From Streptomyces sp. NBC_01463 (lineage in GTDB: Bacteria; Actinomycetota; Actinomycetes; Streptomycetales; Streptomycetaceae), in the NCBI GenBank assembly GCA_036227345.1, contig CP109468.1, positions 8,866,001-8,930,000 of the forward strand: a DNA stretch of 64,000 nt, given 5' to 3'. Below, in pieces: positions 9,401 to 18,108 of this stretch; positions within the stretch are counted from its first letter, which is position 1; every line of letters begins with the position of its first letter. The notes below the pieces were generated by a model that had not been told where the DNA came from, made no database searches, and saw only the letters and a list, made by a program, of their open reading frames with translations. The position numbers and the translations under genes are program-made.

Positions 9401-9886
9401 ATGCTGGAGAAGGTGGATGCTGAGGTTCTGGCCGAGCGTGAGCGCATCGCGGCCCGGGTGCGGGACGAACTGGTGGCCGCCGCCTTGCCGGTCGTCGCGC
9501 CAGGGCTGTATACGGTGCTGTCACAAGGCATTGAGGTCACCATCGACCCGTTCGATGACGACGCGGGCGGGGTTTCCGTGGCCTGGAGATCCAGCGCACG
9601 ACTGCAGAGCTGTGTGCTCCGGGCGGTGAAGCACAACCTCCTGGACGATCCTGTGCTCTCCCATCAACAAGTCGTGTTGGAGGCGATGCTTGCGGCGATC
9701 ACGGCGATTCTGGTCTCGGCAGGGTTCACGGTGCGCGAGAGCCGCAACGACTATGCGCCCTTCACGTTGGAGGTGCTGGCCGGGCCCGGTGGCCCCCCGT
9801 CGTGGGGATTGCGCAAGGACGAGGTGGCTGTGGCGAACTGGTCGGCTGGTGACGGCGGGGCATCAGCCAATGAATCCGAACGCTGA
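9401..9886 (+). CDS. hypothetical protein
   Basis: A 161-residue protein with no known domain visible. It starts MLEKVDAEVLAERERIAARVRDEL, an amphipathic helical N-terminus, and then has alternating hydrophobic strands and a helix around VLSHQQVVLEAMLAAITAILVSAGF. No signal peptide. Codon use matches neighbours and the frame is intact, so it is probably expressed. Its 3' end overlaps a minus-strand fragment. Function unknown. Confidence 0.6.
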   Translation: MLEKVDAEVLAERERIAARVRDELVAAALPVVAPGLYTVLSQGIEVTIDPFDDDAGGVSVAWRSSARLQSCVLRAVKHNLLDDPVLSHQQVVLEAMLAAITAILVSAGFTVRESRNDYAPFTLEVLAGPGGPPSWGLRKDEVAVANWSAGDGGASANESER

Positions 9887-10120
9887 CCAGGCCGAGGCGC
9901 ACGGTTGGAGGATGTGCTGTGCCCTGGACCTGGTCGGTTCGTCGTCGTCGTGCTCGACATTGTGGGCCAGGATCGCCATCAGGTGGCCGTCGGCGAATGG
10001 TTCGACGGTCGCTGCGGTGCCCACTGCGCGGCCGGCCGTGTCGACGCCGTGCAGTTTCGCCAGCGCGTCCGCCTCGGTGATCTTTCGAGAACGGTCACCT
10101 CGTCGAACGCTCCGAACCAG
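9863..10120 (-). pseudogene. C-terminal fragment of an unknown protein
   Basis: The minus strand is open from 10153 down to a TGA at 9863, and the part from about 10108 has strong coding character (KITEADALAKLHGVDTAG, then TAATVEPFADGHLMAILAH). No plausible start codon exists, so this looks like the surviving 3' end of a gene whose 5' part was replaced, or a gene with a frameshift. Family not recognised. Confidence 0.35.
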
Positions 10121-10130
10121 GGGCCGCCTG

Positions 10131-10412
10131 ATGACACCTAAAGACGAGCGCCGCTACCCCAAGCTCCTGCCGGTTCCCCGGGTGGCAGACGATGCCTGGC
10201 TGTCCCAGCCCGAGGCCGCCCGCCAGCTGGACATCGCGCTCTTCCGTATCGGCGCACTCATCGCCTGCGGCCACCTGGCGCCCGCGGAGAACTCGGCCGG
10301 AAGGGCGGGCGTCACAATCACCAGCGTGCACGCAGAGAAGGCCAGGCGCGCCAGCGCCACATCTCGCGCAAAATCCCTTCGTCTCCTCAAGGACACGATC
10401 GGATTCTTCTGA
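10131..10412 (+). CDS. small helix-turn-helix-like hypothetical protein
   Basis: A 93-residue basic protein. ADDAWLSQPEAARQLDIALFRIGALIACGHL (about residues 20-50) resembles the winged-helix start of excisionase/MerR-type DNA-binding proteins, followed by LAPAENSAGRAGVTITSVHAE and a basic tail. It may bind DNA (inference). ATG 10131 lacks a strong Shine-Dalgarno. No adjacent integrase or phage gene is present, so an excisionase role is unsupported. Confidence 0.5.
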   Translation: MTPKDERRYPKLLPVPRVADDAWLSQPEAARQLDIALFRIGALIACGHLAPAENSAGRAGVTITSVHAEKARRASATSRAKSLRLLKDTIGFF

Positions 10413-10925
10413 CTATCTGATCCACAGGCCTTGACGATTGCTCATCTTTCGTTTTGGTCAGCCGGATCCCTCGGCAGGCCATAACGGCTGATCCGGCTCG
10501 CGAGTGCAGTGAATCCGTGCCGGTCTCGCTGATGTGGCCGCCGAACGCGATGTGGTCGACGATGGCCGCGAGAGGCGCGGGTCGGTGAATGTCTCTGGCT
10601 CATGGGTGGCCTGGCGGTGTCGAAGAGCATCCGGACTGGCGGGAGTCGGCAGCAGCGAGCATGTCCGTCGTGTCCGGCCGACTATTGGCTGTTCGGAGCA
10701 CGTGACGGCTCAGCCCTCACTCACAGCGAGTCTTCTCCACCCCCACTCTGACGATGCCGGGCTGAGTGTCGGAGCCGGGCGATAGGCGTTTGCCATGCCG
10801 GCTTGGGGCCGCCCATGTGCGGCGGGCGGCCCCGGGGAGACCGGTTCACGCGCTGACCCGCGAAGAGTCTCCAGTTGTTCGCCGATCAGGCAGACGGCAT
10901 GACCGTCGGGCCAGGCCGGTTCCGG
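10413..10925. other. intergenic stretch without a recognised gene
   Basis: About 510 bases. No reading frame on either strand resembles a protein family, and no RNA gene or mobile-element end was recognised. Confidence 0.4.
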
Positions 10926-11477
10926 TCATCGTTCCAAGTCTCGCCATTCGGGAGCGAGGACAGCCCAGACCTGCTTGTCGTAGCGCCTGCCCTCATAGGG
11001 CCATGCTTCGCGTCGCACACCCTCGAGCGTCATGCCGAGCCGCTTGGCCACCGCCGCACTGCGGTCGTTGTCGGCCCGGCAGTGCCACTCTGCCCGATGC
11101 AGTCCCCGCACGGTGAACGCCCAGTCCAGCAGCGCGCGGCATGCTTGCGTGACCACACCGTGGCCCTCGGCGGAAGGCTCCAGCCAGCAGCCGACCTCGC
11201 ACGAGCCGAAGGCGGCGTCGAAGCTGGTGAACATCACGCCACCGACCAGCAAACTATTCAGCCGGATGCCGTACAGGCGGGCACCGTCGCTCGCCTGGAA
11301 TCCCGCATACCGCTGGAGTGTGGCGCGCGCGCCGGCCAGGTCGTCGGTGACGAAGGACGGCCCGACCCAAGGACGGATGTGCTCACGCGCCCGGTCGAGG
11401 TGTTCGGCGAACTCTTGGGCGTGCCAGACCTCCAGCGGGCCGAGGTGGGCGTCGTCGCGCAGCGGCAACGAGAACAT
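10926..11477 (-). CDS. GNAT family N-acetyltransferase
   Basis: A 183-residue RimJ/RimL-type acetyltransferase. Family features are GSCEVGCWLEPSAEGHGVVTQACRALLDWAF (acetyl-CoA-binding loop, about residues 95-125), HRAEWHCRADNDRSAAVAKRLGM (the conserved N-x-S-x-x-x-A-x-K-L-G-F-like block) and a C-terminal VWAVLAPEWRD. ATG 11477 is chosen: GGGGAGG lies just upstream and the N-terminus LPLRDDAHLGPLE matches the family. Divergent from the TetR gene at 11529 with a short shared promoter. Substrate (protein N-terminus or small amine) unknown. Confidence 0.88.
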   Translation of the reverse strand: MFSLPLRDDAHLGPLEVWHAQEFAEHLDRAREHIRPWVGPSFVTDDLAGARATLQRYAGFQASDGARLYGIRLNSLLVGGVMFTSFDAAFGSCEVGCWLEPSAEGHGVVTQACRALLDWAFTVRGLHRAEWHCRADNDRSAAVAKRLGMTLEGVRREAWPYEGRRYDKQVWAVLAPEWRDLER

Positions 11478-11498
11478 GAGGACCTCCCCATTCGCATA

Positions 11499-11509
11499 AC
11501 AAGTGTTGT
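11499..11509. promoter_or_regulatory. small palindrome between GNAT and TetR
   Basis: ACAA-GTG-TTGT forms a dyad 20 bp upstream of the TetR ATG and 22 bp upstream of the acetyltransferase ATG. Its position suits an autoregulatory operator; it is short, so this is tentative. Confidence 0.35.
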
Positions 11510-11528
11510 GAGAATGTACCGTGGTGCT

Positions 11529-12143
11529 ATGCCACGCACCAAGGGAGATCACGAGGCACGCAGACGCGATGTCTCCGAAGCTGTCTGGCAGGTGATGGCC
11601 GCCCGCGGCTTCGCCGGCCTGACTCTGCGCGCCGTCGCCGCCGAGCTCGGTGCGACCACCGGCCTTCTCACGCACTACTTCCCGACCAAACGGGCCCTGG
11701 TGGAGTACGCCCTCGACCTGCTCGAACAACGCACGCTCTCCCGCCCTCGCCGGGACTCGGGGAGGGGCTTGGCCGCCCTCAGGAATGCGCTGCTGGACAT
11801 CCTGCCGATGACTCCCGAGGCCACTGACGGCAACCGGATCTGGGTGTCCTCCTGGGATGCCGCGCTTGCCGACCCCGATCTGAGTGCCGACCATGCCCGC
11901 AAGTACGCACTGAGCCGCGACAGACTGACCGATCGGGTGGCCGCGGCCCAGGACCTCGGCGAACTGCCACCGGGCAACGCCGCGGACGTCGCGGCCGGGG
12001 CTCAGTCGTTTGTTCTCGGCCTGGTCGTTCAGGCACTGTTCGCCCCGACCGTGTTCCCGCCGCAGCGGCAGGTCCAGCTCCTCGACGCCTACCTGGAAGC
12101 GCTGGCCGCCCCGGACCACGTCAACGAAGGGCGATCTGCGTAA
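11529..12143 (+). CDS. TetR family transcriptional regulator
   Basis: A 204-residue TetR-type regulator. N-terminal HTH: GFAGLTLRAVAAELGATTGLLTHYFPTKRALVEYAL (about residues 26-60), with a helical C-terminal ligand domain. ATG 11529 begins MPRTKGDHEARRR and has no clear Shine-Dalgarno, so the message may be leaderless. Divergent from the acetyltransferase gene, which is its probable target together with itself. Confidence 0.88.
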   Translation: MPRTKGDHEARRRDVSEAVWQVMAARGFAGLTLRAVAAELGATTGLLTHYFPTKRALVEYALDLLEQRTLSRPRRDSGRGLAALRNALLDILPMTPEATDGNRIWVSSWDAALADPDLSADHARKYALSRDRLTDRVAAAQDLGELPPGNAADVAAGAQSFVLGLVVQALFAPTVFPPQRQVQLLDAYLEALAAPDHVNEGRSA

Positions 12144-12513
12144 TCCTGACGGCCGACCGCGATCGGTGTCACGGCTCCGGACTCATGACCGGCGGCGTGA
12201 TCTCGACCCCTTGGCGAATGTCCATGGCCTGGCAGACGGTGGCGGCGCATCCAGAGGCAGCTCGGCCGAGGACGGGGGAGCGGAGGGAAGAGCGCGGGAG
12301 AGAGGTGTGAGGCCGGGACGTCGGCGCGCAAGATTTCCTCGACAGTGGTGCGGCCGCCGATCGCTGCCGCATGCCCCACACCCGTACTCTGCGCGTCGTC
12401 GGCCTGGACCGCTTCTTCGTCGTCCACTCGGACGTCCCATCAGACACCGCCTACGGCACTGCTGCTGTGTGCGCGCTACGCGTGCAAACGATCGATGTCG
12501 GGTGCAGCCGCTC
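12144..12513. other. intergenic stretch with a repeated piece of the neighbouring hydrolase gene
   Basis: No intact gene. The 29 bases at 12349-12377 are identical to 12927-12955 inside the hydrolase gene, and the minus strand therefore again encodes GHAAAIGGR. A frame ending RQGVEITPPVMSPEP near 12185 has coding character. Probably the decayed remains of a rearranged gene end. Confidence 0.4.
12349..12377. repeat. 29-bp direct repeat of 12927-12955
   Basis: A perfect 29-base copy of the hydrolase-gene segment at 12927-12955, 578 bp apart. Both copies are in the same orientation. Sequence outside the 29 bases diverges at once. Confidence 0.7.
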
Positions 12514-14070
12514 TCAGGTCAGCTCGATGTGTACCTGGTGCCGCCCCTCCAGGTCGGATGGCACGGTGGTGCGGCGACGGCCGTCGACCGTGGACGAGGC
12601 GACGCGGTGACCGGCTCCGGTGAGGGTGATGTCGAGCGTCGCCCTGCGGTAGGGCAGGCCGCTCAAGGTGACCGGGCCCCAGCCGGGCGGCAGGCTCGGA
12701 GCGAACCGCAGGCGGTCCCGTTCGTGGGTGATGCCGAACACGCCCTGGTGGATCAGCCGCAGGTAGCCCGTGGCCGACCAGGTCTGGTCCGGCTGCGAGT
12801 CCCATTGGTGCCCGGTCTGCCAGCCCCCGTCCACCGCGCCGGTGCGGGCGTTGTGGATCTCCCAGAAGCGGCCGTCGCGGTGCTCCAGGGAGGCGATGTC
12901 TGTCACCGCCTGCGCCAGCAGGTCGATGCGGCCGCCGATCGCTGCCGCATGCCCCCACATGCCGACTGTCATGGGCCACACGATCACGTTGTGCCGCCCC
13001 GGATGGGCGTCGTCGAAGCGGGAGAAGTGCGGCCAGACGTTCACGACGCCATGCGGCTCGTGATGGGTGGCGCCGAGCAGTGCACGCACCTCGTGAGGCG
13101 ATGCCACGCCGCACAGCACGGCGAACGCGAGCCCGTTGGCCTCCTGGTACGTCTCCAACCCGCCTGCCCGTTCGCCCGTGCCGTGGATGAAGTACCCGTA
13201 ACCACCGGTGCCGGGCCGCCGGATACGGGTGTTGATCGCGGTGCGCAGCCGTGCGGCAGCCACCCGGAAGCCGGCCGCCGAGCGCCGGTCACCGGTCTCG
13301 TCCGCCATCTCGGCGCAGGCCAGATACCCCGCGTGGAAGAGGCAGTTGGTGGACAGACACATCATCTTGTCCGTACCCGGGTGATCGAGGACGAACGAAG
13401 AGGTGTTGCCCGGGTCGTAGGGCGGGCTCGGGTAACCGGCGATACCGTCCTGGAGGAACGCCGGTCCCTCGAACAGCCCGTACTTCTCGTTGAAGTGCTG
13501 GGACCGGTCGGCTCGCAGGGTGTTGGCGGCGGCCTGGTAGGCGTCGTTGAGGAACTCCCGGTCCCCGGTGGTCAGATAGTGCTGCCAGGCGGCGACCGCC
13601 CACACGATCTGGTCCCACCACTGGTTGTCCTGCTGGACGATCAGCGAGCCGTCGTCCTGCCGACGGCACACCGCCCACAGGGTGTTGCGGGCAACGTCGG
13701 GCGACAGCAGGCTGGCGGCGTTCCACGAGTTGACCGACGCATCCCGGGTCCACGGCTGCTCATAACCCCCGCCGGCCCGGATGAACGTGCCGGGGGAGTC
13801 GGTCATCAGTCCTGTCTGGTTGTACTGCGCAGGATCGTAGGGCACCGTGTTGATGTCCAGCAGGTTATTCAGCGCCGACCGGTACGCCCCGCCCAGCAGC
13901 GGGTCCTGGCCGCCGCCGAACTCGATGGCGGGCCGCCCGCCCGCTGCGCTCCGGGGCGCAGCGAAACCGGGCGAACCGGCCGCCGCTCCTGCCGCGGTCA
14001 GCCCCGCCACAGTGCCTGCCCGGATCAACTGCCGTCGCGACAGTCCACTCTGCTGCTCATGCGAACCCAT
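12514..14070 (-). CDS. Tat-exported glycoside hydrolase-like protein (alpha/alpha toroid)
   Basis: A 518-residue secreted protein. The N-terminus LSRRQLIRAGTVAGLTAAGAAAGSPGFA is a twin-arginine signal. The body has repeated helix pairs and motifs such as GGYEQPWTRDASVNSWNA, NQWWDQIVWAVAAWQHYL, YQEANGLAFAVLCG and VNVWPHFSRFDD, as in (alpha/alpha)6 toroid hydrolases of the MGH1/GH63/debranching type. WTRDASVNSW probably lines the active site (family knowledge). The C-terminal part (LRFAPSLPPGWG...) is the usual beta-sandwich cap. ATG 14070 has GGAGG five bases upstream. A LacI-type operator lies just upstream, so sugar-dependent induction is likely. Exact substrate unknown. Confidence 0.8.
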   Translation of the reverse strand: MGSHEQQSGLSRRQLIRAGTVAGLTAAGAAAGSPGFAAPRSAAGGRPAIEFGGGQDPLLGGAYRSALNNLLDINTVPYDPAQYNQTGLMTDSPGTFIRAGGGYEQPWTRDASVNSWNAASLLSPDVARNTLWAVCRRQDDGSLIVQQDNQWWDQIVWAVAAWQHYLTTGDREFLNDAYQAAANTLRADRSQHFNEKYGLFEGPAFLQDGIAGYPSPPYDPGNTSSFVLDHPGTDKMMCLSTNCLFHAGYLACAEMADETGDRRSAAGFRVAAARLRTAINTRIRRPGTGGYGYFIHGTGERAGGLETYQEANGLAFAVLCGVASPHEVRALLGATHHEPHGVVNVWPHFSRFDDAHPGRHNVIVWPMTVGMWGHAAAIGGRIDLLAQAVTDIASLEHRDGRFWEIHNARTGAVDGGWQTGHQWDSQPDQTWSATGYLRLIHQGVFGITHERDRLRFAPSLPPGWGPVTLSGLPYRRATLDITLTGAGHRVASSTVDGRRRTTVPSDLEGRHQVHIELT

Positions 14071-14083
14071 GAAGCCTCCGTTG

Positions 14084-14095
14084 GACAACGTTGTC
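14084..14095. promoter_or_regulatory. LacI/GalR-type operator
   Basis: GACAACGTTGTC is a perfect 12-bp palindrome with the AACGTT core typical of LacI/GalR family operators. It lies 14 bp before the hydrolase start. No LacI-type regulator gene is present in the window, so the protein that binds it must be encoded elsewhere. Confidence 0.6.
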
Positions 14096-14414
14096 AACCG
14101 CCTCAAGGGTGGATGGTTCCCTGTGCGGATGGTGCTGTCAATGAGTTGCGTGAACGCTGTTACTGGAGTGGCGGGTCGTCGTCTCTCTTCCTGAAGGGAG
14201 CGACCGTGCGTAGCAGGGGCCGCCGTCCACGACCGGCTTCGGCCGTGGACGGTTGTCGGCGCCCCACGGCTTCCGACGTCTCCGGATTCGGAGGGGAACG
14301 ATGCGACGACATCCACGAAGCATCGCTGGGCCACGTCATGCCACATCACCCACCGCCACGACGCCCCACGCCTTTGTCGGGGCCCCAAACCGACCTCTAC
14401 CGTCGTGAACGTCT
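14096..14414. other. intergenic stretch, promoter side of the hydrolase
   Basis: About 320 bases between the hydrolase start and the end of the GNAT gene. No gene seen. Confidence 0.4.
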
Positions 14415-14975
14415 TCAGTGCAGGTCTACTTCCTCGGGCCGCGGTCGCTGGGCACCCGCGGCCGGTCCGCATGCTTTCTCCAGAAGCGTGAACGACTTGG
14501 GTTCACCGCCCGGCTGGGGCTTGCCGGCCTTGTGGCCGACGACTTGGTAGCCGGCGTCCTGGTAGTAGGAGTTCAGACGTGCGTTGCCGGCCAAACAGTC
14601 CAAACGTACGAACGCCCGCCCGGCCGCGGCGATACGGCGCTCCGCGGCCCGCAGCAGGAGCCGTCCCGTCCCCGGCTGGGTGTTGCTGCGGTCGACCATC
14701 AGCCGGTGCACATAGCCGGCCACCGGTGGCTGCGCTCCCCAGGCATCCACGTCCTCCCACCACACCTCCCACGCACCGGCCACACGGTCATCAGCCTCGG
14801 CGATCCAGATCTCACCACCGGTCATGACCCTGCGGAAATGATCCTCGTCGAGCTGACCGGGCTGCCACTGGCCGGTGATGCCTCGGGCAAGCATCCAGTG
14901 GGCGGCCTCGTCACGAAGTCGGACGAGAGTGGCAAGGTCGGTTGCCTCGGCGAGGCGGAAGCGTAGATCGTTCAC
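14415..14975 (-). CDS. GNAT family N-acetyltransferase
   Basis: A 186-residue acetyltransferase. MNDLRFRLAEATDLATLVRLRDEAAHWMLARG opens like other GNATs of this group. The acetyl-CoA motif is VHRLMVDRSNTQPGTGRLLLRAAERRIAAAG, and the last conserved strand includes VRLDCLAGNARLNSYYQDAGY. Start GTG 14975. The C-terminal tail beyond EKACG is Pro/Arg rich and probably disordered. Stands alone; substrate unknown. Confidence 0.86.
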   Translation of the reverse strand: MNDLRFRLAEATDLATLVRLRDEAAHWMLARGITGQWQPGQLDEDHFRRVMTGGEIWIAEADDRVAGAWEVWWEDVDAWGAQPPVAGYVHRLMVDRSNTQPGTGRLLLRAAERRIAAAGRAFVRLDCLAGNARLNSYYQDAGYQVVGHKAGKPQPGGEPKSFTLLEKACGPAAGAQRPRPEEVDLH

Positions 14976-15742
14976 GTCGAGATCCTCGCACGGGCTCGTA
15001 CGCGCGCTCGGTAGTACGGGTCAGGTTGATGCGGAGGCCGTCGTTTGCCCGCCGACGGCACCTGCCTTCCAGAGCTGGGTGGTATCTGAGGCCCGACGGG
15101 AGACCTGTCACGACTGCAGCCGTGGCCCCCTACGTCACGGGGCATGGATCCCGAGCAACTGGAACGGAGTACCGCGCGACGCGTGCGCCTCAAGGGGTTC
15201 CGGCAGAATGGCATGGCTGAGCGTGACCAACTCATTCCTGATGTAGAAGCCTTGGTGTGGGTGGTCAGCCAACTGGCGCCGAAATAGCAGTAGTTACACA
15301 AATCCCCGGCCTGGGATCCAGTTATCCGCGCCCTTCGCACCCGCTGCCGAGTCCCGTGAGAGGACGCAGCCGTGACCGGTGCTCCTCGAAGCCCTGTTGC
15401 TGAAAGCGCGGTTCGAAACGCGGAAATCACGCGAAGGTCGATGCCGGGACAAGGAGCTTCCGGCCTACCTCCGGCGAAAGCCCCTCGCTTGGAGCGCCCG
15501 GGTGCTTGTCGAGGCAGCGGGCGAGGCGGGGTACAGCTGCGCCGATCAGGAGCGTGGCCGGCGGTACCGCGACGACTCGTCGAAACTGTGAAGCGGCCGC
15601 GTGCAGATCAAGGACGCCTGTGCTTGGTGTCCGAACACGTGCCAGTGCGCTGGTGTGGCGCCTACGCCCTGAGTGAGTTGACTCAAGGCGTACGAGACCA
15701 CTCCCTGGCAGCCCGCCGCCGAGAACCTGACCGGCATCATGC
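14976..15742. other. intergenic stretch without a recognised gene
   Basis: About 770 bases with no family-like reading frame on either strand. Stop codons interrupt all longer frames with coding bias. Nothing further could be assigned. Confidence 0.4.
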
Positions 15743-16114
15743 CTACTCATCATCGCAGTGCCGTGATCCTTGTGCCGGACCGGCGTCCGTTTCCTCTGCC
15801 CATCGCCGGCTCCATGCGGTCAGTGGTTGGAGGGCGTCGATGAGGTCCCCGCCGAGCTGGGTGAGCTGATATCCGTCCTCGCGCAGGGTCAGCAGACGGG
15901 TGTCGGTCAGTTCGCCGAGCCGGGTGCTGAGAACGCTGGAGGACATGCCCTCGCACCGGCGCTGCAACTCGCGGAAACCGACCGGGGCTTGATTCAGCTC
16001 CCACAGGATGCGCAGAGTCCAGCGCCGCCCCAACAGGTCCAGTGCTGCCATGACGGGGCGTCCCGATGTGGACCCCCGCACCGGTAGGCCGGGCCGCGGT
16101 GTTCTGCCTCCCAT
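15743..16114 (-). CDS. HxlR family transcriptional regulator
   Basis: A 123-residue winged-helix regulator of the HxlR type. Family hallmarks: MAALDLLGRRWTLRILWEL (about residues 22-40), then GFRELQRRCEGMSSSVLSTRLGEL, then LREDGYQLTQLGGDLIDALQPL. ATG 16114 has GAGGGG just upstream. HxlR proteins usually sense electrophiles or redox state and control a divergent oxidoreductase gene; here the divergent partner is the AhpD-like gene at 16220. Confidence 0.88.
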   Translation of the reverse strand: MGGRTPRPGLPVRGSTSGRPVMAALDLLGRRWTLRILWELNQAPVGFRELQRRCEGMSSSVLSTRLGELTDTRLLTLREDGYQLTQLGGDLIDALQPLTAWSRRWAEETDAGPAQGSRHCDDE

Positions 16115-16133
16115 GTTCCCCTCTTCTCCTTGC

Positions 16134-16150
16134 GCTTCGTTTCTCGAAGC
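16134..16150. promoter_or_regulatory. inverted repeat in the HxlR/AhpD-like intergenic region
   Basis: GCTTCG-TTTCT-CGAAGC is a 6-bp dyad between the divergent genes. A related ATTCGAAAATAGAAGC follows at about 16172. Likely binding sites for the HxlR protein (inference). Confidence 0.4.
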
Positions 16151-16219
16151 ATCATAGTGTGATTCGAAAATAGAAGCACTGGCAGTGGAAGCACCGGCAG
16201 GTGCAGGAAGGCCCGCCGC

Positions 16220-16876
16220 ATGATGCGCAGCGAACCGCACAGCCCGCCGCACCCCACACAGATCGACCAAGCGCTCCCCGCAACGGAAGCGCCGGTACCG
16301 CGAATAGCCCTGCTGGAACCGCCGTACACCGACGACGCCGGCGCGCTGCTTGCGCGCATGATGCCCGGGGACGTGCCGCCGATCGGGCTGTTCCGGATGT
16401 TCGCAAGAAACCTCCCGCTGGCCGGCGCCATGCACGGATGGGGGCGCTATGAGCTGGGCCGACAGTTGACCCTGACCATGAGGGAACGCGAGATCGCCAT
16501 CGACCGGACATGCGTGCTGTGCGGCTGCGAGTACGAGTGGGGCGTGCACATGATGACGTTCGGCGAACGGGTCGGGCTCACCCGCGAGCAGGCGGCATCT
16601 TTGGTGCACGGCGACCCCGCTGACGAGTGCTGGACGTCCGAGCGGGAACGGCTGCTCATCCTCGCCGTCGACGCACTGCACGAGCGTTCCGACATCGATG
16701 ACGCGCTGTGGACACAACTCGTGTCGGCCTTCGACGAGCTCCAGCTGCTCGATCTGCTTCTGCTGTGCGGCTGGTACCACGCCGTCAGTTTCGCCGCGCG
16801 CGCCACGCGCGTGCCGCACGAGCCCGGCGCGCCCCGCTTCGCCGACTTTCTCCCCGCCACGACCGGGACCGACTGA
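16220..16876 (+). CDS. carboxymuconolactone decarboxylase/AhpD-like protein
   Basis: A 218-residue protein of the CMD/AhpD fold. The redox motif is visible as TCVLCGCEYEWGVHMMTFGERVGLT: the C-x-x-C pair, preceding acidic residue and following His match the peroxidatic centre of AhpD-like proteins, which reduce hydroperoxides or act as decarboxylases. ATG 16220 (or 16223) is preceded by AGGAAGG. Divergent from HxlR. Its TGA overlaps the ATG of the decayed transporter (ATGA), so the original operon was AhpD-like plus MFS pump. Confidence 0.84.
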   Translation: MMRSEPHSPPHPTQIDQALPATEAPVPRIALLEPPYTDDAGALLARMMPGDVPPIGLFRMFARNLPLAGAMHGWGRYELGRQLTLTMREREIAIDRTCVLCGCEYEWGVHMMTFGERVGLTREQAASLVHGDPADECWTSERERLLILAVDALHERSDIDDALWTQLVSAFDELQLLDLLLLCGWYHAVSFAARATRVPHEPGAPRFADFLPATTGTD

Positions 16877-17961
16877 TGAGCACTGCCCAGGAGCGCTACG
16901 AGACGCGGCTGCTGGCTTCCCCCATTGATGTTCGTCGCCCTGGTCGTGGCGGCGGTCGCCAGTTTCGCGGCACCGCTCATGACCCGCGTGGCGACCAACC
17001 ACCTTCCACGTCTCCCTCGACAGCGCGCAGTGGACGCTGACCATCGTGCTGCTGAGAGGTGCCGTCGCCACGCCCGTCCTCGGCCGGCTCGGAGCCGGTC
17101 CGCACCGGCGGGCCACGATTCTCGCCACGCCGGTGATCGCCGTGGTCGGCGGCACGCTCACCGTGTTCCCGCGGCTGTTGGCGTTGCTGCTTGTCGGCAG
17201 GACTGCCCAAGGCGTGGGACTCGGTCTCACGGCGCTGATGATGGGCGTGGTCCGCGATCATTCTCCCGAGCGGCGCATTGCGGCCACGATCGCCTTGATC
17301 TCGGTGGTCTCCATCATCGGAGCCGGCGTCGGCTACCCCCTCGCCGGCCTGCTCACCCAGTTCGGCGGGGTGCGCGCCGCCCATGGCCTCGGCCTGTTCG
17401 TCACCGCCATTGCTTTCCTGGCCGCGTGGCGTTCCATGTTCGTGGTGGGGCTGGTCCTCGTTCCGTTCTGCGTGCTGGGGTTCGGCGCAGTCACGCCCAC
17501 GCCTCGGGCTCGGATGCGGATCGACGTGCCCTTGCCCTTGGTCGGCGCGCCGTCCTCGGCGGTTATGGATCTCGTCCTCTTTGTGGCGGCCGGTCCAACC
17601 TGGCCGAGCTGTTCGTGGCCAGGGGAGTGCTGGGCTTCGGCGTCGGCAGCTTTGCGGCCGCCATGCCCGGCGTCACCCCAAGAGCGAGACGTCGAGCGCC
17701 AGGAGCGTCAACTACGTTGCCTGCAGCGGCGGGTACGCCCTGGGCAGCGCCAAGGGTGGCCGGTCGTGGCCGTCGGCACCGACCACCCTTTTCCCGAGCG
17801 ATGGCGCCTACACCACGGCGGCGCTGGTCGGCATCGGCGCGGGGCCATCAGGACCCTGGCCGGCCACGCACTCGCACTCGCCCATGCCCACCGCTCGCCC
17901 GAGGCCGACCCGATCGAGGAGCCGGCTGGAGGCACGCGTCGTACCGCTACGCCGTGATTGA
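16876..17961 (+). pseudogene. MFS transporter, broken by frameshifts and an internal deletion
   Basis: The gene starts at ATG 16876 (MSTAQERYETRLLASP), then continues in a second frame as FVALVVAAVASFAAPLMTRVATN and a third from about 17043 as GAVATPVLGRLGAGPHRRATILAT, LLVGRTAQGVGLGLTALMMG, SIIGAGVGYPLAGLL and GLGLFVTAIAFLAAWRSM. It then jumps to late sequence (LAELFVARGVLGFGVGSFAAAMPG) in yet another frame. About the middle third of a normal 450-residue drug:H+ antiporter is missing. It cannot make a working pump. Confidence 0.75.
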
Positions 17962-18108
17962 CCGTCAAACCCGAGCCCTTGCCACAGATGCCGCCGGAAC
18001 CGGCGCTGTCGGAGCCGAGGACGCCTGTGTGTCTTCGGCACCGGCAACGGCCTGAGCCGCGATCACCGGCATGCCCCATCCGATCGAACCCGAAGCTGAG
18101 GACCCCGC

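Noticed and set aside
10131..10412. The HTH-like protein as an excisionase of an integrated element
   Set aside because: No integrase, attachment-site repeat or tRNA was found around it.
12010..14550. An 846-codon plus-strand open frame opposite the Tat-exported hydrolase
   Set aside because: The antisense frame of a GC-rich gene. The minus strand carries the signal peptide, ribosome-binding site and family motifs.
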